Assembly: GCA_003150755.1 (NCBI GenBank)
Contig: QAMT01000002.1
Span: forward strand, 310,001 to 374,000
DNA from: Phascolarctobacterium sp.
GTDB lineage: Bacteria; Bacillota; Negativicutes; Acidaminococcales; Acidaminococcaceae
Length of the DNA stretch: 64,000 nt
Reading direction: 5' to 3'
Under the pieces are notes generated by a model. The model made no database searches, was not told the origin of the DNA, and was given only the letters and a program-made list of their open reading frames with translations. Numbering within the stretch: the first letter of the stretch is position 1; every line of letters begins with the position of its first letter. The position numbers were made by a program, and so were the translations under genes. Below, piece after piece: positions 1-6,743 of this stretch.

Positions 1-1028
1 TGGAGGTTTTGCAAGAAGCGCAGGCCGAGTTTTTAAACTATCAGGGCACCGGCATGAGCATTATTGAAATGAGCCACAGAAGCAAAGAATACGCTGCCAT
101 GCACGCCGAAACCAAAGCGCTTTTGCGCGAGCTGATGGGCGTGCCCGATGATTACGAAATTTTATTTATTCAGGGCGGCGGCAGTTTGCAGTTTTTGATG
201 ACGGCAATGAACTTTTTAAACGGAGGCAAGGGTGCTTATGTAAACACCGGCGTGTGGGCCAAAAAGGCTATGGCCGAAGGCAAACGCATCGGCGAAGTTT
301 ACGAAGCAGCTTCGAGCGCCGATAAAAACCACAGCTATATCCCGCAGGATATTGAAATTAAGCCGGGCACGTCGTATTTGCACATTACTGCCAACAATAC
401 AATTTATGGTACAGAATGGCAGGATTTTCCGGCTGCCGGCGTGCCGCTTATCTGCGATATGTCGAGCGATATTCTTTCCCGCCCGGTTGATGTAAAAAAA
501 TTCGGTCTTATTTACGCAGGCGCACAGAAAAACCTGGGCCCGGCAGGCGTTGTTATTGTAATTGTAAGCAAGGCGTTTTTAGCAACTGCCAAAAAGGACC
601 TGCCGCCGATGCTGAGCTACCAGAACTACGCCGACAACGATTCGCTGTACAACACGCCGCCGGTATTTGCCATTTACATGGTAAACAAAACGCTGCACTG
701 GATTAAGGCGCAGGGCGGTGTAACTGCCATCGAAGCGCGCAACAAGGAAAAAGCGCAGTTTATTTACGACGTTATCGACAACAGCAACGGCTTTTACCGC
801 GGCCACGCCGAAAAAGCAGCCCGCAGCCGCATGAATATTACGTTTAATCTCCCCACGGCAGAAATGGAAAAAGATTTTATTGCCGAAGGCAAAGCGCGCG
901 GGTTTATAGGCATCGGCGGTCACCGCCTGGTCGGCGGCTGCCGCGTATCGGCCTACAACGCCGTAACGCTTGAAGCCTGCAAAGCACTGGCAGATTTTAT
1001 GAAGGAATACCAAGCCAAACACCAATAA
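1..1028 (+). CDS. serC: Phosphoserine aminotransferase (5' end cut by window)
   Basis: Converts 3-phosphohydroxypyruvate and glutamate to phosphoserine in serine biosynthesis. The reading frame is open to the left edge: Glu-Val-Leu precede the first visible QEAQAEF, as in full-length SerC (about 360 aa), so roughly the first 20 codons lie outside the window and no start is visible. The fold-type I aminotransferase features are present: the GGGSLQF phosphate-binding region, and the PLP lysine in GAQKNLGPAG (about residue 174 of the visible part). The stop is 15 bases before serA, whose ribosome binding site lies in the gap, so the two are cotranscribed. Identification is secure; only the start is missing. 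Confidence 0.96.
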   Translation, partial: EVLQEAQAEFLNYQGTGMSIIEMSHRSKEYAAMHAETKALLRELMGVPDDYEILFIQGGGSLQFLMTAMNFLNGGKGAYVNTGVWAKKAMAEGKRIGEVYEAASSADKNHSYIPQDIEIKPGTSYLHITANNTIYGTEWQDFPAAGVPLICDMSSDILSRPVDVKKFGLIYAGAQKNLGPAGVVIVIVSKAFLATAKKDLPPMLSYQNYADNDSLYNTPPVFAIYMVNKTLHWIKAQGGVTAIEARNKEKAQFIYDVIDNSNGFYRGHAEKAARSRMNITFNLPTAEMEKDFIAEGKARGFIGIGGHRLVGGCRVSAYNAVTLEACKALADFMKEYQAKHQ

Positions 1029-1043
1029 ACGGAGGATGAAAAA

Positions 1044-2636
1044 ATGACGATGAAAATTCTTGTAAGCGACGACGTAAGCGAAAAAGGCGTGGCCCTGCTG
1101 CGCGAGCATTTTGATGTAGATGTAAAAACCAATCTGCCAACAGCAGAGCTTTTGAAAATTATCGGCGAATATGACGGCCTTGTAACCCGCAGCCAGACGC
1201 AGGTTACAAAAGAAGTTATCGACGCTGCCAAAAACTTAAAGGTTATCGGCCGTGCCGGTGTTGGTGTAGATAATATCGACATTCCGGCGGCAACGGCACG
1301 CGGTATTGTTGTGCTGAACGCACCGGAGGGCAACACCATTGCCGCTACCGAACACACCATTGCCATGACGATGGCCATGACCCGCCACATTCCGCAGGCC
1401 CACGCTTCTATCCAGGCCGGTAAATGGGACAGAAAAAGTTTTGACGGCATCCAGGTGCAGGGCAAAACCCTGGGCATCATCGGCGTCGGACGTATCGGCA
1501 GCCGCGTTGCCCTGCGCATGCAGGCGATGGAAATGACCACCATAGGCTACGACCCCTATATTACCGAAGAACGCGCCCATCAGGTCGGCGTAGAGCTGGT
1601 ATCCTTCGACGAACTGCTGGCAAAATCCGACTACATTACCATTCATACGCCGCTAACGAAGGAAACGCACAACATCATCAACGCCGAAGCCATCGCCAAA
1701 ATGAAAGACGGCGTGCGCATCGTCAACTGCGCCCGCGGCGGCTGCGTAGATACCGAAGCACTGGCCGCAGCGCTGAAAAGCGGCAAGGTTGCAGGCGCAG
1801 CCATCGACGTTTACCCCGAAGAACCGCTGACGCCCGAAAACAACCCCTTCATCGGCATGCCGCAGGTAGTGCAGACCCCGCATCTGGGCGCGTCCACCAT
1901 CGAAGCGCAGATTGGCGTTGCCGTTGACGTTGCTTACGGCGTTATCGACGCTCTGGAAGGCCGCCCGGTTATGACCGCCGTCAACATGGCGCCCATCCCC
2001 AAAAGCGTGGCCAGCGTTATTGCCCCCTACTTTAAACTGGCAGAACGCATGGGCACCATCGGCATTTATCTGGCCGAAGGGCCGATTAAAGGCGTAGAAA
2101 TTGAATACACCGGTGAGCTGGCGCAGACGGAAACCCAGGCGCTGACCACCGCCTTTTTGAAAGGCCTGTTAAACCCCATCCTGCAAGACAGCGTAAACTT
2201 TGTCAACGCGCCGGGCATTGCCAAAAAGCGCCATTTGCAGGTGCGCGACATCAAATCGCACCGCACCGGCTATTTTTCCACCGCGATAAATGTTAAAATA
2301 GAAACCGACAAAGGCGAACACACCCTTACCGGCACGCTGTTTGACGGCAAAGAAGCCAAAATCGTGCAGATTGACCGCTTCCGCCTCGACTTTAAGCCGG
2401 AAGGCTACCTTTTACTTGCACCGCACGTCGATAAGCCCAACATGATTGGCCAGATTGCCACCGTACTCGGCAGCGCAGGCATCAACATCAACGGCATGCA
2501 GGTTGGCAGCACCGCTATCGAAGGCACCAACTTAATGGCCATCGCCACCGGCGGCGACATTCCCAACGACATCATGCTCAAACTGCGCGGCATCGAAGGC
2601 ATTATCGATGTAAAACTCATCAACTGCGAGGGATAA
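1044..2636 (+). CDS. serA: D-3-phosphoglycerate dehydrogenase
   Basis: Oxidises 3-phosphoglycerate to 3-phosphohydroxypyruvate with NAD, the first step of serine synthesis. The 530-residue length fits the long SerA type: catalytic and NAD domains (GVGRIG at 147-152; catalytic Arg in NCARGG near 231, Glu near 260, His in TPHLGAST near 280), an intervening domain, and a C-terminal ACT domain (about 455-530, starting near HVDKPNMIGQIATVLG) that usually binds serine for feedback control. The ATG follows GGAGG by 8 bases. It sits between serC and a histidine phosphatase gene that starts one base after its stop, so the three form one transcript. Confidence 0.97.
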   Translation: MTMKILVSDDVSEKGVALLREHFDVDVKTNLPTAELLKIIGEYDGLVTRSQTQVTKEVIDAAKNLKVIGRAGVGVDNIDIPAATARGIVVLNAPEGNTIAATEHTIAMTMAMTRHIPQAHASIQAGKWDRKSFDGIQVQGKTLGIIGVGRIGSRVALRMQAMEMTTIGYDPYITEERAHQVGVELVSFDELLAKSDYITIHTPLTKETHNIINAEAIAKMKDGVRIVNCARGGCVDTEALAAALKSGKVAGAAIDVYPEEPLTPENNPFIGMPQVVQTPHLGASTIEAQIGVAVDVAYGVIDALEGRPVMTAVNMAPIPKSVASVIAPYFKLAERMGTIGIYLAEGPIKGVEIEYTGELAQTETQALTTAFLKGLLNPILQDSVNFVNAPGIAKKRHLQVRDIKSHRTGYFSTAINVKIETDKGEHTLTGTLFDGKEAKIVQIDRFRLDFKPEGYLLLAPHVDKPNMIGQIATVLGSAGININGMQVGSTAIEGTNLMAIATGGDIPNDIMLKLRGIEGIIDVKLINCEG

Positions 2637-2637
2637 T

Positions 2638-3276
2638 ATGGTACGCATAATTTTAATCCGCCACGGCGAAACCAACTGGAATTTGCAGGGCCGCTACCAG
2701 GGGCAGGAGGACACACGCCTTAGCGAGCGCGGCTTTTGGCAGGCGCAGCAGCTTGCCCAGGCGCTGAAAGACGTACACATCGACGCTGCCGTCTCCAGCC
2801 CGCTGAAACGCTCGTTTTTAACCTGCAAGGCTTGCGCCGATTTACACAAACTGCCGGTGCACACCGACGCGCGGCTGACGGAAATTAACCACGGCGCATG
2901 GGAAGGCGAACTTGCCTGCGACATTGAAGCACGCTACGGCAAAGAATTTAAGCTGTGGCACACCAAGCCGCATTTAGTGCAAATGCCTGGCGGCGAAAAT
3001 CTGGAAGATGTGCGCAGACGCGCCCGCGAAGCTTTTGACGAATACGCAGTAAAATACGACGGGCAAACCGTGCTTGCCGCTGCGCACGACGCTGTCAACA
3101 AAGCCATTATCTGCGATATTCTGGGTCTTGGTATGGACAGCTTCTGGCACATCAAACAGGACAACGCCTGCATCAACGTGCTGGAATACACAGACGGCGT
3201 GTGGCGTTTGGTGCTTTTGAACAACACCAACCACCTCGGCTATCTGTTCAGCGGCATCGAACAGGCAGGGCTGTAA
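2638..3276 (+). CDS. Histidine phosphatase family protein, possible phosphoserine phosphatase
   Basis: A 212-residue member of the phosphoglycerate mutase-like histidine phosphatase family. The RHGETNWN motif (8-15) carries the phospho-accepting His9; a second catalytic His lies in AAAHDA (H150), with Glu89 in HGAWEG as likely proton donor. Generic annotation would call it phosphoglycerate mutase or alpha-ribazole phosphatase. Its position directly after serC-serA, one base from the serA stop, suggests instead that it dephosphorylates phosphoserine. Histidine-phosphatase-type phosphoserine phosphatases are known (Hydrogenobacter PspA type), and no classical HAD-type serB is seen in this window. 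The family assignment is firm; the substrate is inference from context. Confidence 0.9.
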   Translation: MVRIILIRHGETNWNLQGRYQGQEDTRLSERGFWQAQQLAQALKDVHIDAAVSSPLKRSFLTCKACADLHKLPVHTDARLTEINHGAWEGELACDIEARYGKEFKLWHTKPHLVQMPGGENLEDVRRRAREAFDEYAVKYDGQTVLAAAHDAVNKAIICDILGLGMDSFWHIKQDNACINVLEYTDGVWRLVLLNNTNHLGYLFSGIEQAGL

Positions 3277-3307
3277 CCAGTTCCATAATTTGTATAATAC
3301 GCAAAAA

Positions 3308-3334
3308 ATCCACGGAAATTCCGTGGATTTTTCT
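3308..3334 (+). terminator. Terminator of the serC-serA operon
   Basis: Perfect hairpin TCCACGG/CCGTGGA with a five-base loop, flanked by an A-run and a T-run. It lies about 35 bases after the phosphatase stop and could work in both directions. Confidence 0.85.
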
Positions 3335-3362
3335 TTGCTTGCGGCTATAAATCTGCTATAAT
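3335..3362 (+). promoter_or_regulatory. Promoter of toxin-like locus 1
   Basis: TTGCTT (3335-3340), 16-base spacer, TATAAT (3357-3362). The predicted start is at about 3369-3370, so the transcript would begin with GCTGTGA, which is complementary to TCACAGC just after the stop codon (3498-3504). Confidence 0.75.
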
Positions 3363-3406
3363 AGTTAACGCTGTGACTCTTTCCGGTAGGAAGGAGGTGG
3401 AATCAA

Positions 3407-3496
3407 TTGAATCGTCCTTTTATTGCCTTCTTGATAGCCGTCATGGCAGCTGTAACATCTTACTACATCTGCAAATGGCTGGACGGCTTACTGTAA
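3407..3496 (+). CDS. 29-aa membrane peptide, type I toxin-like (copy 1)
   Basis: A short gene starting with TTG 9 bases after GGAGG. It encodes a hydrophobic helix (about residues 5-20) followed by the conserved tail SYYICKWLDG. Three close relatives lie at 39.4-40.3 kb. All copies share the layout of chromosomal type I toxins: a strong promoter, a hairpin pairing the ribosome binding site with an upstream pyrimidine run (CTCTTTCC with GGAAGGAG, 3377-3396), pairing between the mRNA 5' end and the bases after the stop, a symmetrical terminator, and a convergent antisense promoter. The peptide resembles uncharacterised small Firmicute membrane peptides. Fst/Ldr-like toxicity is inferred, not shown. 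This copy is isolated, between the serine operon and trpS. Confidence 0.75.
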   Translation: MNRPFIAFLIAVMAAVTSYYICKWLDGLL

Positions 3497-3513
3497 ATCA
3501 CAGCCAGCCAAAG

Positions 3514-3589
3514 TAAAAAACCGGGAGTCGCCACTCCCGGTTTTTTGTTTGAGGTGTTCAAATGAACCGTCCCAGTTAATTGCTTTTCT
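3514..3589 (-). ncRNA. Predicted antisense RNA (antitoxin) of locus 1
   Basis: On the minus strand TTGACG (3619-3624), 17-base spacer, TATTCT (3596-3601) would start an RNA near 3589. It runs toward the toxin gene and ends at the shared terminator, about 75 nt. It would be complementary to the toxin mRNA 3' end. Predicted from the promoter and terminator only. Confidence 0.6.
3515..3547. terminator. Symmetrical terminator shared by toxin mRNA 1 and its antisense RNA
   Basis: CCGGGAGT/ACTCCCGG hairpin with an A-run before and a T-run after, so it can stop transcripts from both sides. Convergent toxin and antitoxin transcripts would overlap across it. Confidence 0.85.
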
Positions 3590-3650
3590 AAATAAAGAAT
3601 AACACTATTTTCCCGCGCCGTCAAGTAAAACCTGCCCGCAGCAAACCTTA

Positions 3651-3679
3651 CTGCAAGCGCGGCAAATTTATGTTATAAT
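3651..3679 (+). promoter_or_regulatory. trpS promoter
   Basis: Extended -10 element TGTTATAAT (TATAAT 3674-3679) with a weak -35 CTGCAA 17 bases upstream. The leader of about 55 nt holds only a small CCGC/GCGG hairpin. No T-box motif is present, which is notable for a Firmicute aminoacyl-tRNA synthetase gene. Confidence 0.65.
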
Positions 3680-3740
3680 ATAATTTAGTTAAATCTCCGC
3701 CTTAGCGGATTGCACGATATTTTTAAAGCGAGGTAAGAAC

Positions 3741-4796
3741 ATGCAGAAAATAATTTTAACGGGCGACCGCCCGACCGGCAGGCTGCACGTTGGCCATTAC
3801 GTCGGTTCTTTAAAAGAGCGCGTAGAGCTGCAGAACAGCGGCGAATTTGACAAGATTTTTATTATGATTGCCGACGCACAGGCGCTGACCGATAACGCCG
3901 AGCACCCCGAAAAAGTGCGCGAAAACGTGCTGGAAGTAGCGCTGGATTATCTGGCCTGCGGCATCGACCCGGAAAAATCCACTATCTTCATCCAAAGCGC
4001 CGTACCGCAACTGCCCGAACTGACCAGCTACTACATGAACCTTGTTACGGTATCGCGCGTACAGCGCAACCCGACCGTTAAAACCGAAATTAAAATGCGC
4101 AATTTTGAAGCCAGCATTCCTGTCGGCTTTTTTACCTACCCCATCAGCCAGGCGGCCGATATTACCGCCTTCCGCGCGACGGCAGTGCCTGTTGGCGAAG
4201 ACCAGCTGCCGATGCTTGAGCAGTGCAAAGAAATTGTTGCCAAGTTCAATGCCGTGTACGGCGATACGCTGACCGAACCGGAAATCATCCTGCCGGGCAA
4301 CAAAGCCTGCCTGCGCCTGCCGGGCCTTGACGGCAAAGCCAAAATGAGCAAATCCCTGGGCAACTGCATTTACCTTGCCGATGAAGAAGACGTTGTTAAA
4401 CAAAAAATCATGTCGATGTACACCGACCCCAACCACATCCGCGTACAGGACCCCGGCCAGGTTGAAGGCAACCCCGTGTTCATCTACCTCGACGCCTTCT
4501 CACGTCCCGAACATTTTGCCGAATTTCTGCCTGAATACGCTGGCCTTGACGAACTGAAAGCGCATTATCAGCGCGGCGGCCTGGGCGACGTAAAAGTTAA
4601 AAAATTCCTGAACAATGTTATCCAAAGCGAGCTTGCCCCGATACGCGAACGCCGCCACATGTGGGAAACCCGCCTGGACGACGTAAAAATGCTGTTAAAA
4701 CAGGGCAGCGAAACCGCCCGCGAAGCTGCGGCAGCAACCCTGCACGACGTGCGCGCCGCTATGCAGATTAACTATTTTGAAAACTGGAACATCTGA
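3741..4796 (+). CDS. trpS: Tryptophanyl-tRNA synthetase
   Basis: Class I synthetase that charges tRNA-Trp; 351 residues, normal for the short bacterial TrpS. The HIGH-type signature is in LHVGHYVG (15-22) and the KMSKS loop is exact at 201-205. The tryptophan and dimer region (about 120-160, with GEDQLPMLE) is typical. The ATG follows GAGG by 7 bases. It is a single-gene unit with its own promoter and a terminator at 4814-4846 shared with the convergent dehydrogenase gene. Confidence 0.97.
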   Translation: MQKIILTGDRPTGRLHVGHYVGSLKERVELQNSGEFDKIFIMIADAQALTDNAEHPEKVRENVLEVALDYLACGIDPEKSTIFIQSAVPQLPELTSYYMNLVTVSRVQRNPTVKTEIKMRNFEASIPVGFFTYPISQAADITAFRATAVPVGEDQLPMLEQCKEIVAKFNAVYGDTLTEPEIILPGNKACLRLPGLDGKAKMSKSLGNCIYLADEEDVVKQKIMSMYTDPNHIRVQDPGQVEGNPVFIYLDAFSRPEHFAEFLPEYAGLDELKAHYQRGGLGDVKVKKFLNNVIQSELAPIRERRHMWETRLDDVKMLLKQGSETAREAAAATLHDVRAAMQINYFENWNI

Positions 4797-4813
4797 TATA
4801 ACTAAATTCAAGC

Positions 4814-4846
4814 ATAAAAAAATCCGCCTTGAGGCGGATTTTTTGT
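4814..4846. terminator. Bidirectional terminator between trpS and the dehydrogenase gene
   Basis: AATCCGCC/GGCGGATT hairpin with an A-run on the left and a T-run on the right, placed between two convergent genes. Confidence 0.88.
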
Positions 4847-4857
4847 TTTGTAAGTAA

Positions 4858-5946
4858 TTACAGGGTCTGGCCGTATGCGTCGGCGTCGAGAATTGCTTTT
4901 TTGAATTTCTCGCGAGTCATTTCATACGGAGTTTTCTGCCATTCAAGGATTGCCGGTGCGCGGTCAAGGATTTTTTCAAGGCCGGCTTCGTCAACTTCCA
5001 GTTCTTTCAAGGTTACAGGCAGGCCAAGTTCTTTGTTGAATTTAGCCATTTTATCGCGCAGCTCAAACTGCTCGTCGCAGGTCAGCAGTACAATTACGCC
5101 GAAGGAAACTACTTCGCCGTGCATGTGGCGTTCTGCGCAGGAAAGACCGGTGTAAGCATTGTAGAAGCAATGGCCGAGCGAAGAATTATAATAATAATCG
5201 TTTTCGGTAGTGGTAAGGTTGGAAACAATACCGGTACTCATGATGATGTCAAGGGCAACTTCCTGAATTGCTTCGGAAACCACATTGTTGCGGCAGTCTT
5301 CCAAAGCCTGTTTGCCGTATTCAAACAGCGGTGCGGTGCAGGCGCCAGCCAGTGCGCGGCCCAGCAGCGGAGTGTTCGGCAGTTTTTTGCCTTCGGTAGC
5401 CAAAAGCACTTCACATTCCTTGCTCAGTGCATCGCCGATGCCGGCCCACAAAAGTTTTTCCGGGGCTTCAGCAATAATTTTGGTATTGATGAAGGTATGT
5501 TCAGCGCAATGCTGCGGATAATAGTAGCCAGCCAGGCTGCCGTCCAGTTTGTACATTACGCAGATAGCGGTGCAGGCTGCGCAGTTGGAAGCGATGGTCG
5601 GGAAAGTGAAAACGGGTTTGCCCATTTTGTCTGCCATTGTTTTGCAGCAGTCAACAGCACGGCCGCCGCCAACAGCAAATACCATATCGGCATCCTGAAC
5701 TTCTTTGGTATTCATCAGTTTGTCAACATTTTCGTAGGTAGAGTTGCCGCCGTACCAAAGCACGCCGGTAACGTCAAGGTGGCCCTTAACGGCTTCCAGA
5801 ATACCGTCCTGCGCTTTGCTCAGCGCGGTTTTGCCGCCGATGATAACAACCTTTTTGCCGTATCTTGCAGTAACAGCCGGGATTTTTTCATAGCAATCCG
5901 GGCCGACGCTGTAATTAGGTAAATAAACACTGTACGTAGAAGTCAC
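4858..5946 (-). CDS. Iron-containing alcohol dehydrogenase, glycerol dehydrogenase-like
   Basis: A 362-residue member of the group III metal-dependent dehydrogenases, closest in pattern to glycerol dehydrogenase (GldA) and the related hydroxycarboxylate dehydrogenases. The NAD-binding VGGGRAVD stretch is at 92-99. Probable metal ligands are Asp172 (GIGDALSKE), His259 (SLGHCF) and His276 (HMHGE). Family members reduce or oxidise small polyols or 2-keto compounds; the true substrate cannot be fixed from sequence. It is monocistronic with its own strong promoter (5981-6009 on the minus strand). Confidence 0.85.
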   Translation of the reverse strand: MTSTYSVYLPNYSVGPDCYEKIPAVTARYGKKVVIIGGKTALSKAQDGILEAVKGHLDVTGVLWYGGNSTYENVDKLMNTKEVQDADMVFAVGGGRAVDCCKTMADKMGKPVFTFPTIASNCAACTAICVMYKLDGSLAGYYYPQHCAEHTFINTKIIAEAPEKLLWAGIGDALSKECEVLLATEGKKLPNTPLLGRALAGACTAPLFEYGKQALEDCRNNVVSEAIQEVALDIIMSTGIVSNLTTTENDYYYNSSLGHCFYNAYTGLSCAERHMHGEVVSFGVIVLLTCDEQFELRDKMAKFNKELGLPVTLKELEVDEAGLEKILDRAPAILEWQKTPYEMTREKFKKAILDADAYGQTL

Positions 5947-5980
5947 TTAAAACAACACCTTTCTTATATTTATGATACTA

Positions 5981-6009
5981 ATTATATACATTTTAAAAAG
6001 TTTCGTCAA
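5981..6009 (-). promoter_or_regulatory. Promoter of the dehydrogenase gene
   Basis: On the minus strand TTGACG, 17-base spacer, TATAAT (minus-strand -10 at 5981-5986, -35 at 6004-6009), about 35 bases before the start codon. Confidence 0.75.
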
Positions 6010-6046
6010 CAGAATGTAACATATCAACGCATTTAAAAAAGTAAAG

Positions 6047-6730
6047 TTACCGTAAAAAACTTACAAGCGTATACCAAAGCGGCGGCACCAAGAGCGATGG
6101 CAGCATGTTTAAAGTCTTGCAATCACGCAGCTGCAAAATGCCCACACCGCTGCTGATTAAAAAAATGCCGCCCAAAAGTGAAATTTCCGTCATCATGCCC
6201 GCCGTAAGATAAGGCTGAATGAACCCCGCAAACACATAAATGCTGCCCTGCCAGCAAAACAGCACCAGCGCCGCCAGCGCAATGCCAATGCCGTAGGCAG
6301 ATGAAAGTATCGTCGATGCCACAAGGTCCATCGTCGCGTTGGTAAAAAGATAGGTATTGTTGCCGTTTAGGCGGCTTTCAATCGGACCGAGTATGGAAAG
6401 CGTGCCAATACAGAACAAAAGCACCGCCGTGGAAAGCCCTTCTGCCAGCTTGCTGCCGCCTTTGGCTTTGGCTAAAAGGCCGTTAAAATGCCCTGTTATA
6501 TCAAGGCGCGTGCCGATAATAGTGCCGATAGCAAGGCTTGCAATAAACAGCACCGGATATTCGCTTTTAGGCATATTGTGCACAACGGCATTAGCGCCAA
6601 GCCCAACCGTCGCCAGCCCCAGCGCGTCAAACAACGCCGTTTTGTATTTTTCGCTGATGCCTCGCCCCAAAAAACTGCCGACACAGCTTCCCGTCAAAAT
6701 CGTACAAGTATTAACAATCGTCCCTAACAT
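6047..6730 (-). CDS. DUF554 family membrane protein
   Basis: A 227-residue integral membrane protein of the DUF554 (YdfK-like) family, recognised from the N-terminal pattern MLGTIVNT, the glycine-rich first helix and the conserved NAVVHNMP and IIGTRLDI blocks. About six or seven hydrophobic segments. Function is unknown; a transport role is often assumed. The ATG follows GGGAG. It begins 13 bases after the helicase-nuclease stop on the same strand, so it may be read from that transcript even though its base composition matches the core genome. Confidence 0.88.
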   Translation of the reverse strand: MLGTIVNTCTILTGSCVGSFLGRGISEKYKTALFDALGLATVGLGANAVVHNMPKSEYPVLFIASLAIGTIIGTRLDITGHFNGLLAKAKGGSKLAEGLSTAVLLFCIGTLSILGPIESRLNGNNTYLFTNATMDLVASTILSSAYGIGIALAALVLFCWQGSIYVFAGFIQPYLTAGMMTEISLLGGIFLISSGVGILQLRDCKTLNMLPSLLVPPLWYTLVSFLR

Positions 6731-6743
6731 ATAATCTGCTCCC

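Noticed and set aside
3563..3740. T-box riboswitch before trpS
   Set aside because: No T-box core sequence or specifier hairpin; the leader is only about 55 nt.
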